From the NCBI RefSeq assembly GCF_965363235.1, contig NC_134849.1:63011122-63075121 (forward strand): DNA of 64,000 nucleotides, given 5' to 3'. The number at the start of each line of letters is the position of its first letter. Position 1 is the stretch's first letter. Positions 1 to 11,405 of this stretch are shown here, one piece after another. The notes under the pieces are model-generated. The model made no database searches and was not told the origin of the DNA. It saw only the letters and a list, made by a program, of their open reading frames with translations. This DNA comes from Mytilus galloprovincialis. Taxonomy: Eukaryota; Mollusca; Bivalvia; Mytilida; Mytilidae. Made by a program: the position numbers and the translations under genes.

Positions 1-881
1 CAGTATTTCTGAAGACCCTCTTTCACTGCGGACAGAATTTTAGTCAATATTAAGTGGAACATGAAGATGAGCCAGCAATATACCGTTGTTTGTACGGAAT
101 TTTATGAAGCTTTGGTATCCAATACAAATAAGGTAAGTCCTCCGATTTGGTGTTCAATGTAATGTTTATTGAAGCCATGAAGGACTTATGATTTGCTAAA
201 ATCTCATCCTTGTCAAATGACATGTCTTTGTATGTGGGATTACCTGATTGCTCTTTTATACCCAATTCTTTTACAAGACATTCATAGTAATACGATTTAC
301 ATACAAAGACAATGTTATTTGAAGCTTTGTCCGCAGGAACAACAACATACTTATCATGAAGAGATGATAGACATTTCATGGCCTCTTTGTCTCTGAAAAC
401 AGACTTTGGTCGGTCGTTCACACAGTTTTTCAACTTGTGACGTTTTTTCAGAGACCTGATAGTTTTAACCCATTCTGACAAAGTGTCCAGTCAACTTCTT
501 CTCGTTTAGCCCATGCTCTGCCGTAGTCCTCAATGGAATCCATAATTATTTTGAAGTTATGGTTTCAATTGATGTGTTGGGGTTCTCTAAACTTAGGACC
601 ATGAGAAATCACCTTTCGGAGATTTTCATGTTGATTATGTTTAGATCCCCAGTTATAACATGACCAGAGGGGCTGTAATTATAAGGCGAGTGGGAAGAGT
701 CACATGTCGGAGATTTTTTTATGTATTGTTCTAAGTCAAGGTCCTGCAATGCTTGTTTATAGTTAAATATTTTAGGTGCAATGGTTTTGGTGTAACTGTA
801 GGATACAATAGGAACAGACTGATTTTGAAAATAAATAGGAATTTTAGATGTTACCTCCTTGTGATCAGCTAAGCCCATCAT
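1..881 (-). mobile_element. Penelope-like retroelement fragment, 5' part of the ORF
   Basis: Read on the minus strand, 881-609 encodes the region before the reverse transcriptase (motif PKIFNYKQALQDLDL and SPSGHVITGDLNI), and 481-50 encodes the start of the reverse-transcriptase region (VVVPADKASNN, then YWIPKLHKIPYKQRYIAGSS). These blocks are typical of mollusc Penelope-like elements as I know them. A frame break separates the two blocks, and stop codons appear below position 50, so the copy is dead. It runs off the left edge of the window. Confidence 0.85.
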
Positions 882-917
882 CCAAAAAAAAAACTAAAAT
901 GAGCGTAGACCTCCAAG

Positions 918-1320
918 TAAACATAAGCTAAGACTTCCATCCAAGCATAAGCTACCAATTGTACCCAAACATAAGCTAAGACTTTCATCTAAACATAAAC
1001 TAAGACGTTAACCAAAACATAAGTCAAGACGTAAATCCAAACATAAGCCAAGACTTGCAACCATGCATAAGCCAAAAATTGCAACAAGCCATCAGCAAAG
1101 ATTTTCAACCAAGCATAAGCCAAGACTTGCAACCAAGCATAAGCAAAAAACTGCAATAAGCCATTAGCAAAGATTTTCAACCAAGCATAAGCCAAGACTT
1201 GCAACCAAGCATAAGCAAAGACTTTAAACCAATCATAAGCTAAGGCTTTTTACCAAACATAAGCTAAGACTGTCATCCATAATAAGCAATAAGTTGCAAC
1301 CAAACATAAACTAGGACTTT
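918..1320. repeat. 24-bp minisatellite, about 17 units
   Basis: Units of 24 bp built on 'aaccaagcataagccaaga' plus four bases. Because 24 is a multiple of three, the minus strand stays open and repeats residues such as QVLAYAWL; this is a by-product, not a protein. Two 48-bp double units contain 'agccatcagcaaagattttc'. A short relative in opposite orientation lies at 41700-41790, at the equivalent place in the inverted duplication. Confidence 0.9.
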
Positions 1321-1329
1321 GTGTACCAA

Positions 1330-2245
1330 GTCAGGAATATGGCAGCTGTTATATAATGGTCAATTTCTATGTATGTTCGGTTGTTTTTGAAGCAGTTTAG
1401 TGTTTATGTTGGTCCGTTGTTTTCCTCATAAAGTTGATGCACTTCACTTGGATTGGTTTATCATCCGGATTTGTTTCAATTAAATTGATTTATGGCTATT
1501 AAACAGCGGTATATTACTAGTGGCTTTATTTGCCAAAACACACTCAAAAATATTATAAGACAGAGAGCGGTGTGTTTTATTATACAGAGTCAAATACATC
1601 CAGTATTATTATATAATATTACTATTCTTTTATTTGTTGTATGTCTATAATTGTGGAATTAACAGACTTTTGGGTAGCTTTACTGGCGAGGAACTACCAC
1701 CAGAAGTTCGATCGATCAGAAATTGACAACTGACGGTTCCGTCAACAAAGCTGGATTCAGTGCTAATGTTTACAAGATAACATCCTAAACAGAAAATATG
1801 AATTAGTTGTGGACAAAGTTTATTGTTACAACTATATAGGCGACATAAACCAAAGAAATAGCACATTGTTTAATTTTCTAAAACAAACTTTTACCTATTA
1901 TACATGTTATACGTCAAGGTCCTGTCATACCATATCACTTTGTCTGTTGTATACAATTCCTAGCTGATTGAAATATATAGCCAAACCAATCAGTCACAAC
2001 ATAACTATAAAGTTAAGAACGAAATAGAACGACTAAAATGTCGAAGAACTGTTCGGTCATGTATTGAAAACTTTAACCATTCTTCCTTATTATTATTGCA
2101 CATTTAATGAATATGCATGATAAGGAGTATAACGAAACAACTTTAAAAAAACGTTCATTTTGTATATTTCTATCTTGCTGGAGCGCCTCTGCACTCTTTA
2201 TATTGAACAATACATGAAGTTGGTTGATGTAAGACAGTACTAAAA
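1330..2245 (+). repeat. Inverted segmental duplication, arm 1
   Basis: This stretch matches the reverse complement of about 40735-41640: CUB exon relic, its flanks and about 450 bp of downstream sequence ending near 'gttgatgtaagacagtac'. With the adjoining minisatellite the duplicated block is about 1.3 kb. It implies that a B-like gene in plus orientation once ended here. Confidence 0.85.
1643..1788 (+). pseudogene. Relic of terminal CUB exon (copy of gene B last exon)
   Basis: The frame from 1652 reads CGINRLLGSFTGEELPPEV, nearly the same as the gene B exon, then hits a stop. Compared with gene B there is a 16-base deletion after 'agaaattg' that shifts the frame, a 6-base deletion near the start, and the splice acceptor 'ctgtag' has become 'ttgtat'. 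The original stop position survives at 1786-1788 in the old frame. Any 5' exons would lie left of the window. Confidence 0.85.
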
Positions 2246-2351
2246 AAAATCATCACGTTTGTAATAAATTGTGGTATTTAACCTACCATCAGTAATCATT
2301 TCGAGAAAAAAGGTATAAATATGAAGCAGATTTATCTGTGTCGGTAGTATC

Positions 2352-3176
2352 TTAAATTTCAAGTACACTTGGATATATTAAATGTAAGTGATCACTGAAT
2401 CTATTATTATTAAGAGATAGTACATCATCAATATTCCGAAAGGTGAAATAAAAAGACTGGGCTAATTTCTTTTCTCCTTTCTGTAAAAGCCTTTGGATAA
2501 AGTCTGCTTCATAGGAATACAAATCTGCAAGTAAAAGTGCGGAATTGGTACCCATTGGGATTCCAATAGTCTGTTGGAAGACTAAACCTCCAAATTCAAC
2601 AAATATGTTGTCAATTAAAAAGTCCAGCATGGCAGTGATATCCTCTTCGGTGTATGTTTTGCTTAACTCTGTGTGATTTTTCACAAAGTAAGCTGATTTC
2701 CTACCCAAAACTAGATGTTTAAAACGTCTAGTGTTCTTTTTGTTAAAGAAGCATAGGCTGACGAATTCTGTCAAACGATCTTTAAATTTAGTATGTGGAA
2801 TAGTGGTATAAAGAGTTGAAAAATCAAAGGTTTTAATGTTGGTACAATGTTTTAATGATTGAGATTGTAAATTCACCAAAAACTCTTTTGAATTTTTCAG
2901 TATCCACATCTGATTAACACCACTTCTTGAATATGCCGTTTCTGAATATTATTGAAGTCATTCTTTAACTGCAGTGAGTATGACAGTAAGCATTTTAGAA
3001 AGGGCTGTAGTGGAACAATTGGAAGAACCTGCAATATACCTTTCCTTATAAGGATTCTTGTGAAGCTTAGGAATCAAATATAAGGATGGAGGATCCTGGT
3101 CTTTATACTTTGGATTAACACCAAAGGAGATTAGAACCGATTTGTGGTTTTCCAGGATCTCCTGCTTCGTAAGCAT
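2352..3176 (-). mobile_element. Penelope-like element fragment, reverse-transcriptase core
   Basis: Minus-strand blocks 3176-2958 (PSLYLIPKLHKNPYKERYIAGSS) and 2909-2352 cover the reverse-transcriptase core: FDFSTLYTTIPH with a motif-A-like aspartate, QQTIGIPMGTN, LLADLYSYEADFIQ, and a motif-C-like NIDDVLSL with the two aspartates. The two blocks are in different frames, and the ORF ends about 20 residues after motif C, so it is a broken copy. It overlaps in content with the fragment at 1-881 and is therefore a separate insertion. Confidence 0.88.
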
Positions 3177-4015
3177 GTTTAGTGTATGTAAGAAAAATCG
3201 TCCAATACACTCAATTTACATGTTCATATGTTATTAAAATTTGATGTCAAATAAAAGCTGATACATCACTCTTTCATCTCATACCAATTTATTATGATGT
3301 CTTCATTCGGGAATTTCTTATAAGTGTTCCCATGTTTGAAAATGAAAAAGAAAAAAATCCAAAAATCACTTTAACGCGACTTTACAAAAAACTGCACCGT
3401 GGGAAAAATCTGTGACAGGGCTGAAATGACAGTATAATGTTTATCCTATATTCATGTGAATTTTCAGCCGTGAGGTATATTGGTACACTACACTCTTTAA
3501 ATAAGCGACTTTTCCCGACTTGTTATGCCATTAACTTCAGTGTACCGAGAAAAATTTAATTTGTAACATGCACTATGTGCAATAAAATGTAAATTTTTAT
3601 CGATGTACTTCCTTCTTTAAATATTTTCCCCCCTTGATCATGACGATAATTACAGAGGATACGCACACCACGCTGTTCGTGCTGTAACAAAAGGAATTAT
3701 AAAAATACAAATATTTGCACGCAGAGAATATCACAGGGCGGCGTAATTATTTCATATACTTCCTTAATAATTAACATTAATCTTTCAGGATAGAAATTTC
3801 TTTATAATTTCAATTACCATAACACCGGTATCATATGCTAATATGTTAAGATGATTTCAAAATAAAGAAGAACTTACTTAAATATAGCGAAAATTCATTC
3901 TTTTTGAGTATGTCAGATCCATACAGAAGACAACATTACTTTCATTAGTTTATATTTAAATTACGAGCAACACAGAAATTAAACAATTCGTTATAAGAGA
4001 GGCGTATGATACATA
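3177..4015. other. Unassigned AT-rich stretch
   Basis: No coding pattern, splice-bounded exon or clear repeat structure seen. Confidence 0.5.
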
Positions 4016-4016
4016 A

Positions 4017-5190
4017 GGAGTAGTCAAACTCATAAGTCAAAAATTAACTGACAACGCCATGGCTGAAAAAGAAAATGATAAGCAGACAAACAATAGTACT
4101 ATAAACACAACATGGGAAACTAATGGCTGGGCAAGCTGGAGTTGATCTTGGGTGCTCCGGGAGGGTAAGCAGATCTTGCTTCACATGTGACTCATGTCAT
4201 GTACAATCCGATAATAATTCTAATTCGGTGGGTCACATAGGCGAAACAAGGACGAGATTGTCGCTACGACATAATTGACATACCTTTAATAATCTTTGAA
4301 ACGGATATTCCATAAAGGTCATTCAAATCGTGATGGCGTCCACCACACATATGAAGTGATGATGTCAACCACTTGAAATTAGTTTAATAGCTTCCTTGTG
4401 AGCATCATTCCCCTATCAAAGAAATCATTATAGGAAATGCAAGCCTGGAAATATTGTAGCAACTGGGAGATATTCACTCCGTATGCAGGCGCTTCTGGGA
4501 AAGTGCTGCGAAGAAATGAAAAGTTTAAAATTAGGTAGACGAAATCATCGCTTTTGTCATTAAGTTTTGATTTCATCCGACCCTCATCGTCAATTTTTAA
4601 ATGTAAATCAAGATAAGTGTCAGATTTTACTGTATCTATTGTACCCTTTATATCGTGTTTGATGGGGTAGTTGCGTTAAACATAGTCATCACATTTTGAA
4701 TTATTAAGTGATTGATCTTCATACCTATAGCGGGAAGTAAATTTAAATGATACTGCAAACTTCGGCTCATTCTTTCGAAGAATATCATGTCTCGTATGAA
4801 AAATAAAAATAAATCAACAAGAAGAACACAGTTGCTTCTCACGGGAATGCCGATTTTTTATTGAAAAAAAATCATATAACTGTTATTCGGCTGTTAAATG
4901 CATATATAACATGTATAAGTTAAGGGGCATATTTATCAACTATAACTCAAAACTAAGTATTAGTCAACAAAAGATGTTCCAGTAGCAACCTGTCATAATA
5001 AACAATATCGGAACGTAAAAATAAATGAATAATAATAGCTCGCTTTCATTCCTCTTTAAAAGATCTTGCCTGAAGATTTTTTTCACATTAATAAGGTAAC
5101 CGAACTGAAAGAAAGGAACACAATTAGTTCCTATTTGTATGACGATTGTTTGGTGAAAATCACTTCCTGCCAATGTCAGTTTTACCATTT
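4017..5190 (-). mobile_element. Decayed Penelope-like element(s), RT core to 3' tail
   Basis: On the minus strand, 5188-4964 contains a worn form of the RT block (HQTIVIQIGTNCVPF for QQTIGIPMGTNCAP), 4850-4648 has a second copy of the same block (GIPVRSNCVLLVDLF), and 4576-4379 has the C-terminal part (DKSDDFVYLILNFSFL, APAYGVNISQLLQY, LLTRKLLN). The segment 4017-4200 matches the 3' tails of the other copies. Two GIP blocks imply a tandem duplication or two overlapping insertions. Confidence 0.75.
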
Positions 5191-6087
5191 ATCATATTTA
5201 TCGCTTCCTCTTTTATAACGCACCATGTTTAAAAAAACAGCACCCCCCCCCCCCCCCCAACAAAAAAAAAAAAACAAACAAAAAACCGTTGTGCTTTTAA
5301 CATTTCTTTGTGCCCGTAATTTTCGTACACACATAAATTCATATATATGTATTGGTTAGAACAGCTGAAGTCCAGTATCTTTTTCGAAATTTGCATTGGC
5401 TATCGGGGAAATAATTAGAGGATCAAAGGATTTGATGAAGACAATTCGAGGCTACAATCCTATATATTATTACTTTTTTAGTTTAATAATTAAAACGATG
5501 TTTTTCTGTTAGCTTGATTTGACGAAAAATACTTTCACACTCTATTATATCCATTTTTGTATATGATTTTTGAATCTCTGCAACTGCTGATCAAGACACT
5601 CGCTTAATCATAGAATATTGAAAACATAATTTCCACATCTGTACCTAAATGTATGGGTTTTAAAGATGCTTCAAATATGCGTGTCTGCACAATTATCCAT
5701 GTATTGTCTTTTTAACTTCACCAGAAGGAATTGACTGCAATTCTTACGTTTTGTTCACTATTGACCATAACATTGGACAGTTTGTCAAGAAACATGTTCA
5801 GAATGTGATCAATGTAAATTGAAAACATAAGGTTTGTTATAACAATAAAGAAAACTTCTTTAATGTTCAAAAATGTTTCCCCACGCTTAAAGCTCTGGAT
5901 CCGCCTCTGTTATTCCATCATTTACAGATAGATGCAGCTGTTCTTATTGGTATATTGATTAATGCTTAACTGCAATATAATAATAAGGTTAACAACATGT
6001 TTATTTGTCCATTAAAGCGAGAGTGACGTGTGAACTTATGTAATCGCATAACACTTCACTAGAAGTGAGAAGTCAAACATAGTGTAT
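5191..6087. other. Unassigned; contains an 18-base C run with A-rich tract
   Basis: A run of about 18 C followed by A-rich sequence sits at 5241-5286. The remainder up to the first exon of gene C shows no gene. The upstream region of gene C has no obvious TATA box. Confidence 0.5.
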
Positions 6088-6382
6088 ATGTACACAATGA
6101 TGCTACTACAATATTTACCATGTCTAATGACTTTCATAGTGTTGGTGTGGTCGGGAGCAAACAAAAAGAAGTACATGCTAAAATTTAACAATCAATATTT
6201 TCCGTTGTTGGACATAAACGTCACCTCACCTTCATTAGTGTTTTGTGCTGCTTTGTGCAAGACTTTTAAGATGGATACTTCCTTCAGCTATAATGGTGCT
6301 GAAAAACGCTGCTTGATTCATTCAAAGTATGAGAGGAGTACGACACTTGTTTCAAATTTGAAATGGCAGTTATACGAACCAG
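6088..6382 (+). CDS. Gene C exon 1: signal peptide + PAN/apple-like domain
   Basis: Secreted protein of unknown function, related to genes A, B and D in this window. ATG at 6088 is chosen as the first in-frame ATG (a second at 6097 would serve equally). Residues 1-24 form a hydrophobic signal peptide; residues about 33-97 look like a PAN/apple domain with Cys53-x3-Cys57 and Cys75 and a terminal WQLYEPG. The exon ends at a GT donor in phase 1, and exon 2 (10880-10998) begins in the matching phase. PAN domains bind proteins or carbohydrates in other systems; the ligand here is unknown. Divergent from the A/B/D first exons, so the PAN call is good but not certain. Confidence 0.72.
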
Positions 6383-6837
6383 GTAAAATTCACACATTAA
6401 TTCAGTATGTATTATCTGTCCTGTGAAATATGGTTACTCTCTTTCAGCATTAATATATTCAAGAATGACTTGAACGAACTTACTTTAGGTTCCCTGTTTT
6501 TAATGATTTTAGAATTGAACATAGAAATACAGACAAGCAGACGGACAGACGATCGGTGAAACCTAAATAATTTCAATCAAAATCAGATTTATCATACTTC
6601 ATGGTGGTCCAACGTTCAATTTATGTCTTTACACAGTGTTCCAGATTGAATTGAAGAACAGAAGAATTCTAGTCAGCACGCAGGGCGATTTAGCGCAATA
6701 ATCAATAATTTTGGGAACTGTAGTGCAGCAAAATGATTATATAAAATAAAAAAAACTGATACATTAATTACTATAGGCAATAGACCTATACAATAAAGCG
6801 TTCTTAAGCTTCTTTTTTTTTTACAAATTTCCGTACT

Positions 6838-7251
6838 CTACACAGCTACTTTTGCATAGGTACTATTTCTGTACTTAAAGTATGTAGTACTGGAAATTTA
6901 CTTTTAATATTTAGTACTATTTCTGTACTTTAAAATTATTGTAATATTTAGGAATTTGTATTTTAAAGTACTTGATTTGTGCTAAATATTTTGGTACAGA
7001 AATAATACAATATTCCATGTTTGAAAATCATAATTTTAAGAGATTTGAAATAGAAAAACTTTCAAAATGCTGAAAATGTAACGGTAGTAACCAAAAATCT
7101 GTAGTGCCTAAATTTCAAGTACAAATTAAGTACTGTAAAATACAGGTACCTAAATATTACAATAATTTTAAAGTAACAAAATAGTACTGAATATTAAAAA
7201 TAAATTTCCAGTACTACAGATTTTTAGTACACAAATAGTATCTGTGTAAGC
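6838..7251. repeat. Long inverted repeat (hairpin MITE), about 415 bp
   Basis: Left arm 'acacagctacttttgcatag' and onward, through 'gtactggaaattt' and 'aaaattattgtaatatttag', is repeated in reverse complement ending at 'tatctgtgtaagc'. Arms exceed 100 bp. Lies in intron 1 of gene C. Confidence 0.8.
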
Positions 7252-7782
7252 TTTATCAAAAATGACAACTAATAAATAGTTCATGATTTTTTTTCCAGAG
7301 TACATTGTCAATCAAAACTTATAATAATAATACTTTATTCAGAAGCAATACAGCTTATAGAATATACAATTTTACAATATTTTTTTTTGAATGCATCAGT
7401 GAAATATAAATACAATAATTATACACAATATATGTATGGCGGAGAATGAAAATAAATTCATATGATCAATAATTAATACAACTACATATTACGATTTTTT
7501 TCAATATTAAACAAAAATTTACCTAAATTATTAAGTTCTTTCGCATTGTGAACTGATAACAACTGTAACATCTGAAGGATTCCAAGGGTTTTATTAATTG
7601 TTTCGTGGTATTGAAATTCCTTACTCAATAATGTAATAGTTATGTATAGATTACGACAGCAAGTCTATTTAGATTGATCATCATGTGTGTTATATGGTAT
7701 GTTTTGTATCAAATTGTATTTCGAAATAATACCTGGCAGCAAGAAAAAAAAAATGCACATGAATAGTTAATCTCACTCATAT

Positions 7783-8197
7783 ACGGAAGCCGTAAGGGGA
7801 CACACAAAACATAAGAAAATATTTTTTTTAATTTGAGATCATTACCGTTTTACCGAGATCTCGATAAAAAATATATATTGTTATCTCGATAAAACGAAAT
7901 TGTTATATCGAGATCTCGGATTATCAAATCGTTATTTCGGATTATTAAATCGGTATCTCGATTTATTATATCGTTATCTCGATTTATTATATCGTTATCT
8001 CGATTTATTATATCGAGATCTCGGATTATTATATTGTTACACTACAGTCCAGGTGGACTTTGTCATTTCCATTTCGTTTTATCGATATAACGATATATTT
8101 TTTATCGAGATCTCGGTAAAACGGTAATGTTTTATCGTGATCTCGAATTAAAAAAAATATTTTCTAATGTTTTGTGTGTCCCTTTACGGCTTCCGTA
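7783..8197. repeat. Palindromic element with GAGATCTCG tandem core
   Basis: Arms of about 120 bp start 'acggaagccgtaaggggaca' and end with the reverse complement 'tgtccctttacggcttccgt'. The centre holds several 'atcgttatctcgatttatt' units, each containing self-complementary GAGATCTC-like words. The 75-residue open frame here is a by-product. Lies in intron 1 of gene C. Confidence 0.88.
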
Positions 8198-9450
8198 CTC
8201 ATATTCCAGAAATTTGTCATTTGATTTAATGACATAATTTGACAACAAAATTTATGCTCATCAATATCTGAACTGTCATGATTATGTCCGCAAGCTTAAC
8301 GTGTATAATATTATACTTTGTTGTTAAAACCTAATCTGAAAAACTGAAATTAATTGTCTCACACTGACCACGTACCAGAAGCGAAATTTATGCATGCTGT
8401 TTCCAGATTTAATCTTTGCCACCGTAATTTGTCAGGGAACTAATAATGAGAACAAGAACACATCAAATAAGAGAAAAGCAGTTAAGATAATTAAGATTAT
8501 TTCCTAAAAATAAATTTAGGACTATTTAAAGTCATATCTTAAATATTATAATCCTTTAAAAATGATAATGAAAAAGAAATGAAAAACAGAATGCAATTTT
8601 TGTAGTCCCTAAATTTTGAGCTGGCGATTTTAAGATTGTTTCGGTTTCAAAAAGGAACGATCTGTCGAAGATGTGAATTTAATTTTGAACTTCACACTGA
8701 AAGTACAATGCTATGATAACTTTATAAATACTCATCCGCAAGTTATAAACATGAAACAAAATTAAAACACTAGAACATCGTAAGAGATTGAGGAGATGCA
8801 TTTATGAAAGTAATTTCTTAAGTTACCCAATATTCAACAGTGTTCTGTCGATTTTCGCATTTTTGTCCATACGTGGGCCGACAAGCAACACGCATGTTTG
8901 AAGGTGACATTGATTCATTTAATATATACGGCAGACAAATTTCTAATAACAGGAAATGCCCGTATCACGTCAGGATTAAAACAATTGTTTTCCATTCGTT
9001 TAATGGGTTTGAGATTTTTGATTCTGCGAATTGATGACGGCCTTTCCGTTTTGAATTTTCCTTGATGTTCGGTATTTTTATATATCACATTTTCTATGAA
9101 TGCATTCGTTAAGGTTGTTGCTTGTTCTTATTATTTTTATGTTTTGCAAACGTTGTTTGTCTTTTGGTCTTTTCGCGTTTTGCTTTGCCGTTGGTAATTT
9201 TCCTCAAATGTTCTGTTGGTATCTTTAGCATTTTTTCTTTAAACCTTCTTATTAAAAATAAATACAAATTTATAATAAACTGATTTCTAATGATTTAATT
9301 TTATAACAGTTGTATTATAAATAATAGGTAACAATAATTAAACGATGCTGAACTATTCTACTTTTTTGTATTCTAAATTGTATCTATTAGGAAAATGAAA
9401 TACTGAGTAAACAACAAAACCTAAAGAGTTAGCTGTTTCAGAATCAAAAG
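8198..9450. other. Unassigned AT-rich intron sequence
   Basis: No exon with splice signals or recognisable repeat found. Confidence 0.5.
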
Positions 9451-9746
9451 AGCCGAGTTCACTCGAAACTCTTCAATCGATTTCAGACTTAATAGATTAT
9501 CACGTAAACGCACTAGAAATGATATTCGGAACAACTCTAAGTAACTCTAGGGTAAGGCCCTGATCAAGCATAAAAATAAAATATTCTCATTGGTTTGACG
9601 TCATTCAAGAGTGTCTCGAGTTAAACCCTGGCTCGGTGAGGGTTGGAACCAGAGTACGAGGGGTTAACTCGATAGGTTCAAGTAAAATTGTTTTGTTGAA
9701 ACCCGAGTAAGTACAGTTCACTCGAAAGGTTCAAGTGAACTCGGCC
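9451..9746. repeat. MITE-like element with inverted ends
   Basis: Ends 'gccgagttcactcgaa' and the reverse complement 'ttcaagtgaactcggc' bound about 296 bp; the right arm itself contains a further 'gttcactcgaa' hairpin. Confidence 0.7.
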
Positions 9747-9850
9747 AAGGACTATGGGTAGTTGGGGTTTCGAACACCAAATTAGAATTACCATTAGTGG
9801 AATTTCCATTTTTCAACACATTATAGATGTTTTAAACAAATCACGATGCT

Positions 9851-10063
9851 TTAGATAGAGTAAAGAAGATGTAGCATGAGTGCCAACGAGACAACTCTCC
9901 ATCATAGTCACAATTTTTAAAAGTAAACCATTATAGGTCAATAGTATGGTCTTCAACGCGGAGTCTTGGCTCATACCGCACAGTGAGCTATAAAGGGCCA
10001 CAAAATTTACTAGTGTAAAACCATTCGAACAGGAAAACCAACCATCTAATATATATATAAAAA
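9851..10063 (+). repeat. Interspersed SINE/MITE-like unit, family 1
   Basis: Contains 'gagtgccaacgagacaactc', 'aaaccattataggtcaat' and 'tgtaaaaccattcgaacagg'. Related copies lie at 34608-34770, 48800-48955 and 59553-59760, with a reverse-orientation relative at 30830-30965. A common bivalve repeat to my knowledge. Confidence 0.75.
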
Positions 10064-10544
10064 AGAGTACACTTTTGTGAATATTACACAGAATGCATTA
10101 TATTCTAATATTGCAAAGTGCACGTTAAAAAAAAAGAATGAGACCAGATGGGTCAACAGGATGGGCTTCTCATCTATGCATAAATCATATGTCTTACATT
10201 TAAAATAGACAATATGACACAACTTGTATTTACAGATTGGACAAATATTCCGTTTTCCCCAAAAAAAATACTGTCGGTATTGAGTAAAGCCATATTGTAT
10301 ATGCAAACCAATTCGTGACAATAAAAATGAAACGCATAAACCATTGTATACAGTGGATTTCAGTAGTTATTTCTTTGAGCTCTTTTTTGTTTGTTTTTAC
10401 CGAACTTTAATGAAAATTCAGATCAGAAAGACTTATAATAAATGACAAAAATCACATTTTGTCTGTTATTTGCCCCTGTGAACATGACTGTATGATATAA
10501 TATGAAAAAAGATTCATTCAGTAGTGATACAACTATCATCGAAA

Positions 10545-10660
10545 AGCTTAAACACTTCAAACGAATGGAAAACAACTGTCAAATTCCTGACTTGGTACAG
10601 GTATTTCCTTGCCTTAAAAATGGTAGGTAAATCCTGGATTTTTAACTAGCTGAATCTCGC
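10545..10660 (-). repeat. Interspersed repeat, family 2 fragment
   Basis: Reverse orientation of the unit carrying 'gtaccaagtcaggaat' and 'tttgatgtgtttt'. Another reverse copy is at 11295-11405; forward copies at 23866-24012, 30966-31085, 37490-38070 and 48660-48800. Confidence 0.65.
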
Positions 10661-10879
10661 ACTTGTATGACAATCGAATCTATCGAATAGATCCACTTCA
10701 ACTACCAAAGGACTACATCGTACTTCCGGTTTTAAAATGCATCGAAATTCTGAATCTTCATTCATTTGTGTACTTTCGTGTAAAATTTTGATTATTTGAT
10801 AATTGGGTGATATACTATCGTTTATTTAGTGTTCTCTTGCATTGGTATGTTTGTCTTCAATTTTAGTAATATGTTTTAG

Positions 10880-10998
10880 GTGATATATATACATGTTCAT
10901 TGGGTGGAGGGATATGTGTTCAACTTGAAAGATGTGGTGGAGCTCACAGCATTGAAGGATGCAGTCACAATTCAATGGCTGTTTGTTGTTTTGACCAG
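10880..10998 (+). CDS. Gene C exon 2: six-cysteine, defensin-like module
   Basis: Bounded by an AG acceptor at 10878-10879 and a GT donor at 10999. With one base from exon 1 it encodes 40 residues (99-138) with six cysteines, Cys104, 111, 117, 126, 134 and 135. The spacing C-x6-C-x5-C-x8-C-x7-C-C is identical to gene A exon 4, including the GGG-x-C before the second cysteine. This resembles the beta-defensin signature (C-x6-C, G-x-C, terminal CC), though loops differ by one base residue or so from the usual lengths. The exon ends in phase 0, as in gene A. Strong conservation of spacing argues that the exon is, or recently was, functional. Confidence 0.85.
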
Positions 10999-11294
10999 GT
11001 AACTTTGTATGCGGAATAAGTCAGTCAAAATGGAGATTTGGGATAAACATAATATCCGATTGAAGAACTTTGTGTTCTTGTCTCTATTGAGCGATTATTA
11101 AATGTATATTTGTTTAATTCATCGATTGAATACAAAATAAATGTAGCATAAATCTGAACAAATGTAGGAGATATAATAGGTAAAAAGTGCACAGCTTCCC
11201 CTATCATCTAAACAAATCTAACATACAATCTGCATGATAAAAGTAGCAATAACCATAGGGAACTCCGAGAAAATTTAAAAACGGAAGGTCCCTA

Positions 11295-11405
11295 ATCAAA
11301 TGTCAAAATCAAAGGATAAAACACATCAAACGAATGGACCACAACTGTCATACTCCTGACTTCGTACAGGCATTTTCAAGTGTAGAAAATGGTGGACTGA
11401 ACCTG
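11295..11405 (-). repeat. Interspersed repeat, family 2 fragment
   Basis: Reverse orientation of the family-2 unit: 'cacatcaaacgaatgg', 'ctgacttcgtacagg'. Confidence 0.65.

Noticed and set aside
989..1204. 71-residue minus-strand frame with repeated QVLAYAWL
   Set aside because: It is the translation of a 24-bp minisatellite; no start context, splice sites or homologues expected.
7900..8127. 75-residue frame rich in LYRYLDLL
   Set aside because: Lies entirely within the palindromic GAGATCTCG element and repeats with it.
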